A stretch of DNA of 64,000 nucleotides, from assembly GCF_006440675.2 (NCBI RefSeq), contig NZ_CP083951.1, positions 5,861,501 to 5,925,500 on the forward strand, in the 5' to 3' direction. The position numbers were made by a program, and so were the translations under genes. Below, piece after piece: positions 27,223-34,637 of the stretch. Each line of letters starts with the position of its first letter. Within the stretch, counting starts at the first letter, position 1. This DNA is from Mesorhizobium sp. B2-8-5. Lineage in GTDB: Bacteria; Pseudomonadota; Alphaproteobacteria; Rhizobiales; Rhizobiaceae. The notes beneath the pieces are model-generated. The model ran no database searches. It was given only the letters and a program-made list of their open reading frames with translations, and was not told where the DNA came from.

Positions 27223-27240
27223 AAGAGTGAGGCAGGCCTG

Positions 27241-28425
27241 TTATCGAGGACCAGCCGGCCGCCACGCCGCGGCGCCCGCCGCAACCAGCATCAGTCCCGC
27301 GGCGATCAAGGCGCAGTTGGCGAAGCCGAGGGTCGTGTAGAGCGGGCCGAAGCCTGCGGTGCCGACAGTGACGGCAAGATAGGTGACCGCGCTGTTCAGA
27401 CCCATGATGGTGCCGCGCCGCGCCGGATCGAGCGCGGTGAGGCGCATGACCAGCACGTTCAGCCCGAAATGGTTGGCGAGACCCCATACGCCTATTGACG
27501 CAAGCAGCAGGCCGAAGCCGGCGCTTGCCAAGGCGATGGCGACATAGACGGCGGCGACCAGCAGATAGGCGAACGGCATGACACGGCGCGCACCGAGCCG
27601 GTCGATGACGCCATCGAGCAAAGCGGCCGCGCCGAAGCCGAGACCGTAGGCGACCGCCGCCAGGCCGTTGGCGCTGACCGGCTCGCCGAGGGCTTCATGA
27701 AGATGGTCGCCGAGATAGCCGTAGACGCCGTAAAAGGCGGTCATGAAGGCGCCGCAAGCAATGAGCAGCGGCAGGATGCCGGGAACGGCGAGCGCGCCGA
27801 GCGGCGACGGCGCCGGACCGCTTTTCCTGACGTCGTGCAGCGAACTCATCGCAAGGCCGGCAACGGCCGCTCCCGCCAGCAGCGCCACGGCCGCGAAGAC
27901 GGCGCGCCAATGGATGAGATCGGCGATCACGGCCGACAGCGAGACACCGGCGACCATCGAAAGCGTCCAGCCGGTCAGCACCACGCCGATGGTGCCGCTC
28001 TCGCGGCCGGGCGGCGCGATCGCGGCCGAGCTGGCATAGATCGCCGGCATGGCGATGCCGGCGGCAATGCCGGCAACGAGTTGCGCCGTGACGAGCAACA
28101 CGACCGTCGGCGCCAAAGCACTGGCGACGAGCGCCAGAGCCAGCAACAGCAATGCGCCCTGCAGCATGCGGCGCGCGCCGATCCGGTCGATGTAGCGGGC
28201 AAGGAAGAGCGCGCTGGCCGACGTGCCGAGGCCGAAGGCGGCGGCAGCCGTCATCACCGCCGGCACGCTTGCGCCGAACGACGCCGCGACGGCGGGCGCG
28301 ATCGGTCCCAGAACCAGGGAATTGGAGCCGATGACGGCGATGCAGCCGGTCAGCAGATAGGCGGCGGCCGGTATCGGCGCCCGAGGCGCGTGGGTCATAA
28401 TTGCAGATTGATTGGTGTTCGACAT
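27241..28425 (-). CDS. MFS transporter (DHA1-like)
   Basis: A 394-aa protein with about 12 hydrophobic helices. The loop 2-3 motif is FLARYIDRIGARRML, a form of the DRxGRR signature; a second copy, DGVIDRLGARRVMP, sits between helices 8 and 9. It resembles drug:proton antiporters of the arabinose-efflux (AraJ/YdhP) type. Divergent from an Lrp/AsnC regulator with only 48 bp between start codons, so it is probably that regulator's target; an Lrp-controlled MFS pump often exports amino acids or their analogues. MTHAPRAP at 28398 is an alternative start. Confidence 0.85.
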   Translation of the reverse strand: MSNTNQSAIMTHAPRAPIPAAAYLLTGCIAVIGSNSLVLGPIAPAVAASFGASVPAVMTAAAAFGLGTSASALFLARYIDRIGARRMLQGALLLLALALVASALAPTVVLLVTAQLVAGIAAGIAMPAIYASSAAIAPPGRESGTIGVVLTGWTLSMVAGVSLSAVIADLIHWRAVFAAVALLAGAAVAGLAMSSLHDVRKSGPAPSPLGALAVPGILPLLIACGAFMTAFYGVYGYLGDHLHEALGEPVSANGLAAVAYGLGFGAAALLDGVIDRLGARRVMPFAYLLVAAVYVAIALASAGFGLLLASIGVWGLANHFGLNVLVMRLTALDPARRGTIMGLNSAVTYLAVTVGTAGFGPLYTTLGFANCALIAAGLMLVAAGAAAWRPAGPR

Positions 28426-28473
28426 ATCTCCATAATGGCCGAATTGAATTCCGCATCAATGGAGAATTTCCAT
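28426..28473. promoter_or_regulatory. Compact divergent control region of MFS and Lrp genes
   Basis: Only 48 bp separate the two starts. It has CCGAATT G AATTCCG (6 of 7 bases paired) near the centre and flanking inverted ATGGAG / CTCCAT segments. An Lrp dimer bound here would cover both promoters. Confidence 0.45.
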
Positions 28474-29013
28474 ATGGACGCAGAAACAGATGACATTCAG
28501 CGGAACAAGCATCCGGTCCGCGAGATCGACCCGATCGACCGAAAGATATTAGGCGTTCTGGTCGAGGACGCGACCATCAGCTATGCCGATCTGGGCGAGC
28601 GCGTCGGCCTGTCGCCGCCGGCGGCGCATGAGCGGGTCAAGCGATTGAAGCGCAGCGGGGCCATCCGCGCCACCTCGGCGATCATCGATCCGAGGGCGGT
28701 GAAGAAGCCGCTGCTGGCCTTCGTGCATATCGACACAAGGGGCTGGGGCAAGACGCCGGAACTGATGGCGGTCTCCAAATATCCGGAAGTCGAGGAAATC
28801 CACACGGTCGCCGGCGACACCTGCATGCTGCTCAAGGTGCGCACCGAGGACACGCGGGCGCTGGAAGGCTTGCTGGCCCGCCTCTACGACACGCCCGGCG
28901 TCACCTCGACACGCAGCTATGTCGTGCTGTCGACCTATCTCGAGCGGCCGGTGCAGCCCGAGATCACGAGCGAATGGCCGGCGCCGAAGCATATGGCGAC
29001 ACCGGTTTATTAA
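28474..29013 (+). CDS. Lrp/AsnC-family transcriptional regulator
   Basis: A 179-aa regulator. After an unusually long acidic N-terminal tail (about 25 residues) comes the winged HTH (IDRKILGVLVEDATISYADL, then SPPAAHERVKRLKRSGAI). The RAM ligand-binding domain follows, with VHTVAGDTCMLLKV-like core. The start at 28474 has GGAG nine bases upstream; the frame is open much further upstream, but that part is antisense to the MFS gene. It is divergent from the MFS transporter and probably senses an amino acid. Its stop overlaps the stop of the following minus-strand gene. Confidence 0.88.
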   Translation: MDAETDDIQRNKHPVREIDPIDRKILGVLVEDATISYADLGERVGLSPPAAHERVKRLKRSGAIRATSAIIDPRAVKKPLLAFVHIDTRGWGKTPELMAVSKYPEVEEIHTVAGDTCMLLKVRTEDTRALEGLLARLYDTPGVTSTRSYVVLSTYLERPVQPEITSEWPAPKHMATPVY

Positions 29014-29513
29014 GTCGCCGCGATCTGGTGGCGCCTGGAACGCGCCAGCAGATAGAACGCCGCGACATGCGTGATCATCAGCAGCGGCACGTAGAGGATC
29101 GGGATCGCATAGGTCGCGCCCAACTGTCCGGCATGGCCAGGAAGGTCGAGCACGGTGCCGAGATAGTAGTCGCCGACAAGGTCCACCACGCCCGCGACGT
29201 TGAAGGCGACGACCAACGGCCAGAAGATCGCAGGCCTCGCCACCGCGAGCAGCGCCAGCATGGCGAGCAGACCGGTGGCGAAGTCGCCATAGGCGGCGAA
29301 GCTTGCGAAGTCAGGAGCAAGGTCGGGACCGACCACGCCCGGGATGAGGAAGACGAGGCCGAAGAAGCGGAAGCTGTGCAGCGTTGCTATCGCGCGCTGC
29401 GCCTCTATCGGCTCCATCGACCTCAGCCTCGGCCAGATATAGGCGACGAAGCAAAGCAGCCACGGCACGTAGCCGAGCGCGAGGTGGATGTTGAAGATCA
29501 TCGCTGGTGACAT
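29010..29513 (-). CDS. Small integral membrane protein of unknown function
   Basis: A 167-aa hydrophobic protein with about five predicted membrane helices: near residues 3-25, 48-65, 78-95, 96-115 and 135-158. I do not recognise a named family with certainty. The gene converges on the Lrp gene with a 4-bp overlap of stop codons, and a palindromic repeat lies just upstream. No catalytic motif is visible. Confidence 0.65.
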   Translation of the reverse strand: MSPAMIFNIHLALGYVPWLLCFVAYIWPRLRSMEPIEAQRAIATLHSFRFFGLVFLIPGVVGPDLAPDFASFAAYGDFATGLLAMLALLAVARPAIFWPLVVAFNVAGVVDLVGDYYLGTVLDLPGHAGQLGATYAIPILYVPLLMITHVAAFYLLARSRRHQIAAT

Positions 29514-29533
29514 CTTCGCCTCCTTCAGTGTTG

Positions 29534-29610
29534 GTTTTTCGCAATTCCGGACGGAAGGCTACGGCCAAGCCGCCGAGCCTAACCGCTGACCACTTTTCCT
29601 GGAATTGCTC
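29534..29610. repeat. Short palindromic intergenic repeat, copy 3
   Basis: TTTTTCGCAATTCCGGACGG at the left and TTTTCCTGGAATTGCTC at the right, the same ends as copy 1 but with a 20-bp longer middle. The right end covers the first two bases of the methyltransferase stop codon at 29609. Confidence 0.75.
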
Positions 29611-30436
29611 AATTGACCGGAACGGCTTCAAACACAGCCGTCAGAATGCCCAGCCGTCCCTCCATGAGATTGCGCCCGAGGTTGGTGGCGAATTCGGCGA
29701 AACCCTGGCCCATGACGACCCCGAGATTGAGCGAAGGCGGCGGGCCGGAGGCACGGAGCTCGGCGAACCAGGCCTTGGCGGCAGCCGTGTCGTCACGGCG
29801 GACGAGCGTGCCGAAGCCGGCGGCTTCGATCGCTTCGCAGGTCTCCTCGGCCGTCAACAGGAAGCTTTCGCCCGGCGTCTTCGCCCAGGGCACTGGATAG
29901 AGCGGATCGCCACCATTCAGCACGACGTCGAATGTCGCGAATTTTCCGCCCGGCTTCAAAACGCGCCTGACCTCGCGGTAGAGCAACGGCCGGTCGGCGA
30001 TGTTCATCGCCACATGCTGCAAAAGCGCGGCGTCGAAACGGCCATCCTCGAAGGGAAGCGACAAAGCGCTACCGGCTTCGAACGACACTTGGCCGGCCTG
30101 CCCGGTTCGCGCTGTCAGATAGTGCGCGGCCTCGACGAAGGGTTCGCTGAGATCGACACCGGTCACCGCGCAGCCATATGTCGCCTCCAGGAAGCGAGCC
30201 GGCCCGCCGATGCCAGATCCGACGTCGAGCACCGACATGTCGGCGGTGATGACGGCAAGATCGGCGAGCTCCGCCGTCGCGGCCAGCCCGCGGGTGTGGA
30301 ACTGATCGAGGGTCGCCAGTTGCTCGGGCTTCAGCCGCTGTTGCTCGGGTCCAAACACCGCCAGCGCGGTCTTCAACCGATCGGTCAGGCCGGTCGCGCG
30401 ATAGTGATCGCGCACGCGATCGAGTTCATCGGTCAT
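29609..30436 (-). CDS. SAM-dependent methyltransferase, class I
   Basis: A 275-aa methyltransferase. Motif I is VLDVGSGIGGPARFL, motif II/III includes TGVDLSEPFVEAAHYL, and GSALSLPFEDGRFD and REVRRVLKPGGKFATFD complete the Rossmann signature. The GSGIGGPAR form is typical of the UbiE/sarcosine-dimethylglycine methyltransferase-like group. The start at 30436 (MTDELDRVRDHY) has AAGGG eight bases upstream; ATG at 30442 is the alternative. It is divergent from a LysR gene (85-bp spacer). Acceptor unknown. Confidence 0.83.
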   Translation of the reverse strand: MTDELDRVRDHYRATGLTDRLKTALAVFGPEQQRLKPEQLATLDQFHTRGLAATAELADLAVITADMSVLDVGSGIGGPARFLEATYGCAVTGVDLSEPFVEAAHYLTARTGQAGQVSFEAGSALSLPFEDGRFDAALLQHVAMNIADRPLLYREVRRVLKPGGKFATFDVVLNGGDPLYPVPWAKTPGESFLLTAEETCEAIEAAGFGTLVRRDDTAAAKAWFAELRASGPPPSLNLGVVMGQGFAEFATNLGRNLMEGRLGILTAVFEAVPVN

Positions 30437-30521
30437 TGCCATTTCCCTTCAGGCTTCCAAAGTCACGCAAGAAATACGGCCGCTTTCCGCGAACCACTAT
30501 CCACGATAATGTCGATGGGTC

Positions 30522-31502
30522 ATGAAGCAGAACTTCACAGTCAGGCACGGCGCGCTCGATGGTGTCGAGGCATTCCTAAGCGTCGCAAGGCACCGCAATT
30601 TTCGCAAGGCGGCAGCCGAGCTCGCCGTCACCCCGTCGGCGATCAGCCAGGCGATACGAACGCTCGAGGCGCGCATCGGCGCTGCGCTCTTCGTCCGCAC
30701 GACGCGCAGCGTCGGCCTGACGGAAGCCGGCGAGCGCTTTTTCGCGCGTGCCCGGCCGGCCTTCGAGGAACTGATCGCGGCAAGCGAGATCGCGCGCGGG
30801 ATGGGCCAGCGGCCGGCGGGGCTCCTGCGCCTTTCGGTACCGCCGGCCGTGGTGCCGATGCTGCTGGAGCCGATGGTCGCCTCCTTCTGCCAGGCCTATC
30901 CCGAGATCGAGCTGGAGATCGTCGCCAGCGGCGAGCTCGCCGATCTCGCGGCCGAAGGATTCGACGCCGGCATCCGGATGGGCGATCTGATCGCGCCCGA
31001 CATGGTCGCGGTCCGGCTGACGCCCTCCTTTCCGATGGTGGTGGTCGGCAGTCCCGATTACTTGCGCCGGGGCGCGGCGCCCGAGCGCATCGAGGATCTA
31101 CGCGACCATGCCTGCCTGCGCCTGCGCCGTTCGAACGGCTCGGTCGCGCCTTGGTCCTTTGTCGACGGCAACAAGACGATAGAGGCGATCGTCTCGGGAC
31201 CGTTAATCGCGCATGACTACCCCTCGCTTCTCGGTGCGGCGATCCAGGGTGTCGGGCTGGCGCAGGTGCCAGGCCCGATCGCCGAAGCGCCGATCGCCGA
31301 CGGGCGCCTGCAGGCGCTGCTTAGCCGCTTCGCGGTGACCACGCCGGGCGTCTTTCTCTATTACCCGGAAAGGCACCAGGTGCTGCCCAAGCTGCGCGCC
31401 TTCATCAACCATATCCGGCAGCCGGGCGCCGCTGACGTCCCCCGAAGCGATCGGGCAGGCGGTGGCAAAGCTGACGCTTCGAAGGCCCGTGAAGGCGGTT
31501 GA
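30522..31502 (+). CDS. LysR-family transcriptional regulator
   Basis: A 326-aa LysR protein. The N-terminal HTH includes FLSVARHRNFRKAAAEL and VTPSAISQAIRTLEARI; the C-terminal periplasmic-binding-like effector domain starts around residue 95 (LLRLSVPPAVVPMLL). It is closest in style to the LysR group that controls adjacent redox or efflux genes. It faces away from the methyltransferase gene, its likely target. A hairpin follows the stop. Confidence 0.87.
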   Translation: MKQNFTVRHGALDGVEAFLSVARHRNFRKAAAELAVTPSAISQAIRTLEARIGAALFVRTTRSVGLTEAGERFFARARPAFEELIAASEIARGMGQRPAGLLRLSVPPAVVPMLLEPMVASFCQAYPEIELEIVASGELADLAAEGFDAGIRMGDLIAPDMVAVRLTPSFPMVVVGSPDYLRRGAAPERIEDLRDHACLRLRRSNGSVAPWSFVDGNKTIEAIVSGPLIAHDYPSLLGAAIQGVGLAQVPGPIAEAPIADGRLQALLSRFAVTTPGVFLYYPERHQVLPKLRAFINHIRQPGAADVPRSDRAGGGKADASKAREGG

Positions 31503-31513
31503 GCCAGGCAATA

Positions 31514-31538
31514 AGCCGCTCGACCGAACAGAGCGGCT
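31514..31538 (+). terminator. Hairpin after the LysR gene
   Basis: AGCCGCTC (31514-31521) pairs with GAGCGGCT (31531-31538) around a 9-nt loop, 12 bp after the LysR stop. No T-run follows. Confidence 0.4.
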
Positions 31539-31638
31539 TCGGCGATGCCGGCCGCATGCGCCGCGTCTTCATGAGGAGCTTCGGCCAACCACCGCAAGCG
31601 ATCCAGCGTGCGACGGCGAAGGTAACGCTTCTAAACCC

Positions 31639-31974
31639 TTATCCTTTGTGCCACGCAAGCATTCTGCGGGTCTCCTCGCGTTTTTCTTCCGACAGACCCG
31701 AGAGTAAGTCCTCGTCCAGGTATCCTTGCCGGATGAGAGTTGCGAAAACGACGGTCAGTTGCGAATAGCGATAGTCGAACGTCCGATCCAAATCGCGACG
31801 TTGCTCCTTCAGATAGTCCTCGACCTCCCACATCTCGGAGGGCGTGGTCGCGGCGTTCGCCCGTCTTTTGAATTCGGCCATGATGCTGGCCAGTGCCCTC
31901 TCAAGAGCCTTGTCATATGCGGCGCGGGCAACTTTCTTTTCCGAGGGCGACCAACTAAGCTCATTCAAGGTCAT
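31639..31974 (-). CDS. Fluorescence recovery protein (FRP)-like protein
   Basis: A 111-aa, mostly helical protein. The pattern LSWSPSEKKVARAAYDKAL, then EMWEVEDYLKEQRRDLD, then FDYRYSQLTVVFATLI and LSGLSEEKR matches what I recall of cyanobacterial FRP and its proteobacterial homologues. FRP is a dimer that detaches the orange carotenoid protein from phycobilisomes. No such photoprotective protein or photosynthesis gene is in the window, so its partner here is unknown. The start at 31974 (MTLNELSWS) has GGAAG six bases upstream; ATG 31980 is the alternative. It is a single gene between a LysR and an XRE regulator. Confidence 0.7.
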   Translation of the reverse strand: MTLNELSWSPSEKKVARAAYDKALERALASIMAEFKRRANAATTPSEMWEVEDYLKEQRRDLDRTFDYRYSQLTVVFATLIRQGYLDEDLLSGLSEEKREETRRMLAWHKG

Positions 31975-32085
31975 AGACATCTTCCACGAAGAATCGGGCG
32001 GTGGATATTATCCTAACCGAGTCGCCTTGTGACCTGTTTTCCGCTTCGCCGCCGCACCTTGGCGGAATACCGCACATGGCGGCCA

Positions 32086-32922
32086 TCATTCTGCGGAACG
32101 AGCCGCGATTAGTGATCGAATACGTTCTGCATCCGCCTGCGTGGCGGGATTGTAGACGATCATGCCGAGTTCCGGGCGGCCATCGACCGCAAAGACGGAG
32201 AACTCCAGCTCGATCAGCCCGATCTCGGGATGCCGCAGGCGCTTCACGCCCTCGCCGTGGGCCGGCACGATGTCGTTGTCGCGCCACAGCGCCTCGAATT
32301 CCGGACTGATCCGGCAAAGCTCTTCGACGAGTTGGGTGATTTCCGCGCCTGCGCCCGCCCTCGTGGCATCCGCCCTGAACGATCCGACCACGAAGCGCGC
32401 GACACTCTCCCAATCGTCCTGCGCGTCGCGCACGCGCGAGTTGCCGAACATCAGACGAAGGATGTTGCGCTGCTCGCGCGGCAGCTTGGAATAGTCGGTT
32501 AGCATCGCCGCGGCTGCACGGTTCCAGGCAACCACGTCCCATGTCGCGGTCTTGATGATCGCCGGGCTGGGGTCCAAAGCGTCAAGGACGCGCTGCAGGC
32601 GCGGCGTCACGCTGTCGACGTTTCTGTAGCGGACCTCCGGGGGCCGGCCGAGACCCAGCATGAACAGATGCTCGCGTTCGGGCTCGGTCAGCATCAGCCC
32701 GGTCGCGATGCGGTTGAGCACGTCCGCCGAGGGCGCGCCGCCCCGTCCCTGCTCCAGCCAGGTGTACCAGGTCGGGCTGATATTGGCGCGCTGTGCCACT
32801 TCTTCGCGGCGCAGCCCTTGGGTGCGCCGCCGCCCCGTGGCAAAACCGAAGGCGGCCGGATCGAGGCGCATGCGGCGGTCCCGTAGAAAGGTGCCCAGCT
32901 TGTTGGCCGTCTCGGCTGGCAT
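32086..32922 (-). CDS. Helix-turn-helix regulator with MmyB-like ligand domain
   Basis: A 278-aa regulator. The N-terminal XRE-type HTH contains RTQGLRREEVAQRANISPTWY and WLEQGRG, typical of this family. It is followed by an MmyB-like (PAS-related) ligand-binding domain starting near residue 105 (TPRLQRVLDAL ... TATWDVVAWNRAAAAML). Members often regulate a divergent SDR-type oxidoreductase, as here (SDR start at 33021). The 98-bp spacer holds a perfect inverted repeat. The ligand is unknown. Confidence 0.87.
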   Translation of the reverse strand: MPAETANKLGTFLRDRRMRLDPAAFGFATGRRRTQGLRREEVAQRANISPTWYTWLEQGRGGAPSADVLNRIATGLMLTEPEREHLFMLGLGRPPEVRYRNVDSVTPRLQRVLDALDPSPAIIKTATWDVVAWNRAAAAMLTDYSKLPREQRNILRLMFGNSRVRDAQDDWESVARFVVGSFRADATRAGAGAEITQLVEELCRISPEFEALWRDNDIVPAHGEGVKRLRHPEIGLIELEFSVFAVDGRPELGMIVYNPATQADAERIRSLIAARSAE

Positions 32923-32950
32923 TGCGATCCTGTTGGCTGTTATACCATGA

Positions 32951-32966
32951 TAAAGTCACTACTTTA
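32951..32966. promoter_or_regulatory. Candidate operator in the XRE-SDR spacer
   Basis: TAAAGT (32951-32956), CACT, ACTTTA (32961-32966) is a perfect inverted repeat in an AT-rich segment between the divergent genes. It has the size and place expected for the adjacent HTH regulator to control its own gene and the SDR. Confidence 0.5.
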
Positions 32967-33020
32967 ACAGAATGATTTATAGCGCAAATAAGGCCTCCGA
33001 ACAACAAGCGGAGATCTCCC

Positions 33021-33923
33021 ATGCGTGTATTCCTCACCGGCGCTACCGGCTTCATCGGTTCCAGAATCGTGCCTGAGCTTCTCGCCGCGGGCCATCAGGT
33101 GCTCGGCCTGACCCGCTCCGAAGCCGGTGCGCGGTCGCTTGCGGCTGCCGGAGCCGAGCCCCATCGCGGCGACATCGAAGACCTCGACAGCCTGCGCGAC
33201 GGCGCGGCGAAGTCGGATGCGGTGATCCACACCGCCTTCGATCACAATTTCTCGAATTTCGTCGCGAATTGCGAGAAGGACAAGCGCGTGATCGAAGCGC
33301 TGGGCGGGGCGCTCGCCGGGTCGGACCGGCTGCTCATCATCACCTCGGGTGTGGGCATGGGTTCTGCCGAACACGGACAGCCGGCGAGAGAAGACATCTT
33401 CAACACCGAACACCGCAATCCGCGTATCCTGTCCGAGCTTACCGGTGCGGCGATGGCCGAGAAGGGCGTCAAGGTATCGGTGGTGCGGTTGCCGCAGGTG
33501 CATGACACGATGAAGCAAGGCCTGATCACGCCGCTGATCGCGCAGACGCGCGCCAAGGGCGTGTCGGCCTATCTTGGCGAGGGCCGCAACCGGTGGTCGG
33601 CGGCGCATGTGCTGGATGTCGCCAAGCTCTACCGTCTGGCGCTGGACAAGCAGGAAGCCGGCGTGCGCTACAACGCCGTCGCCGAGGAAGGCATCGCCAT
33701 GCGCGAGATCGCGGAAGTGATCGGCGCCGGCCTCGACGTGCCGGTGGTCTCGCTCCCGCAGGAAGAAGCGGCCGATCATTTCGGATGGCTTTCGATCTTC
33801 GCCGGTCTCGATATGCCGGCCTCGAGCGAATGGACGCGCGCGCATCTCGGCTGGCAGCCGTCCGGACCCGGCCTGATCGCCGATCTCGAACGGATGGATT
33901 ATTCGCAGGCGGCCGCGGCCTAG
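33021..33923 (+). CDS. SDR-family NAD(P)-dependent oxidoreductase (extended)
   Basis: A 300-aa extended-type SDR. The N-terminal MRVFLTGATGFIGSRIV holds the TGxxGxxG cofactor motif. The usual YxxxK is not seen at the expected place (the segment reads ILSELTGAAMAEKG), as in many atypical SDRs of the YwnB/NmrA-like type. It starts after GGAGATCTCCC and is divergent from the MmyB-type regulator that probably controls it. Substrate unknown. Confidence 0.85.
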   Translation: MRVFLTGATGFIGSRIVPELLAAGHQVLGLTRSEAGARSLAAAGAEPHRGDIEDLDSLRDGAAKSDAVIHTAFDHNFSNFVANCEKDKRVIEALGGALAGSDRLLIITSGVGMGSAEHGQPAREDIFNTEHRNPRILSELTGAAMAEKGVKVSVVRLPQVHDTMKQGLITPLIAQTRAKGVSAYLGEGRNRWSAAHVLDVAKLYRLALDKQEAGVRYNAVAEEGIAMREIAEVIGAGLDVPVVSLPQEEAADHFGWLSIFAGLDMPASSEWTRAHLGWQPSGPGLIADLERMDYSQAAAA

Positions 33924-33940
33924 CCCAGTCCTCCGGCGGT

Positions 33941-34098
33941 TCAGCGACCCGGCTGGACCGCAGTCTGCAGCAGGTGCGCCAGGCTGTCAGACTTTTCGAC
34001 CTTGTCGGTGAGGTCGAGCCCGGACAGAAGGTCGACCAGATGGCTGTTCATCAGGGCGGCCGCGTCGGCGCTGTCGCCGGCTCCGGAGGAATACCGTC
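33941..34098 (-). pseudogene. C-terminal remnant of a GntR/FadR-type regulator
   Basis: On the minus strand an open stretch of about 50 codons ends at the TGA at 33941-33943. It includes GDSADAAALMNSHLVDLL, which is like the last helix of FCD-domain GntR regulators (typically GDxxAAxxLMxxHL). No start codon, ribosome site or DNA-binding domain is found upstream, where the small secreted-protein gene begins. It looks like what remains of a deleted regulator gene. Confidence 0.4.
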
Positions 34099-34106
34099 GG
34101 GGAACC

Positions 34107-34376
34107 CTACTTCCCGCAATAGTGGTCGTTGATGTCGTTCACCGCATTCGCGTCCGGTCCGACGCGGTGATACGCGCAGGCGCCCGCCGCCGTGTTGGTC
34201 ATCTGCTGATCGTAATAGCGCGGCCCGCCAAACAGCGTCTCGATGATATCGTCGCTGGCCGGGACATAACGTTCCTGTTCGGTGACGCGGTGGCGATGTT
34301 CGCCGGCGGCAACCGGGCCGGCCATCGCGGCTGCCGCGGCAAGCGTGAGCGCGGCGATTGCAAAATGTTTCGTCAT
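34107..34376 (-). CDS. Small secreted protein of unknown function
   Basis: An 89-aa protein with a clear Sec signal peptide (MTKHFAIAALTLAAAAAMAG, cleavage near VAAG-EH). The mature part is about 65 residues, with two cysteines (in GACAYH and HYCGK) that could form one disulfide in the periplasm. I do not recognise the family. It is a single gene between the remnant regulator and the divergent lyase-like gene. Confidence 0.65.
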   Translation of the reverse strand: MTKHFAIAALTLAAAAAMAGPVAAGEHRHRVTEQERYVPASDDIIETLFGGPRYYDQQMTNTAAGACAYHRVGPDANAVNDINDHYCGK

Positions 34377-34637
34377 GGCAGCGACCTTCTGGCAATTTGG
34401 ATCTGCAGCATATCCAAAATCGCCAGCAGAGCAAAAGTTCCCGTTTGCCCGCCGCCGACTTCAAGGCGAGCGAGGCTCGGCCTGTTGTGACATCGGCGTC
34501 CGATTTTTGCCTGCCGTATCGCCAATCGAAGAAAGATAACGGCAGTCGCGACGGCGGATTTTCGACAATGGCCGGCGCCGATGCCGGATATCCTGCATTC
34601 GTTCGGCCACCGTTCCCGAAGGCCAAGGAATAGCCCG

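Noticed and set aside
27697..28473. Long N-terminal extension of the Lrp regulator
   Set aside because: It is antisense to the MFS gene, and a GGAG site precedes the ATG at 28474.
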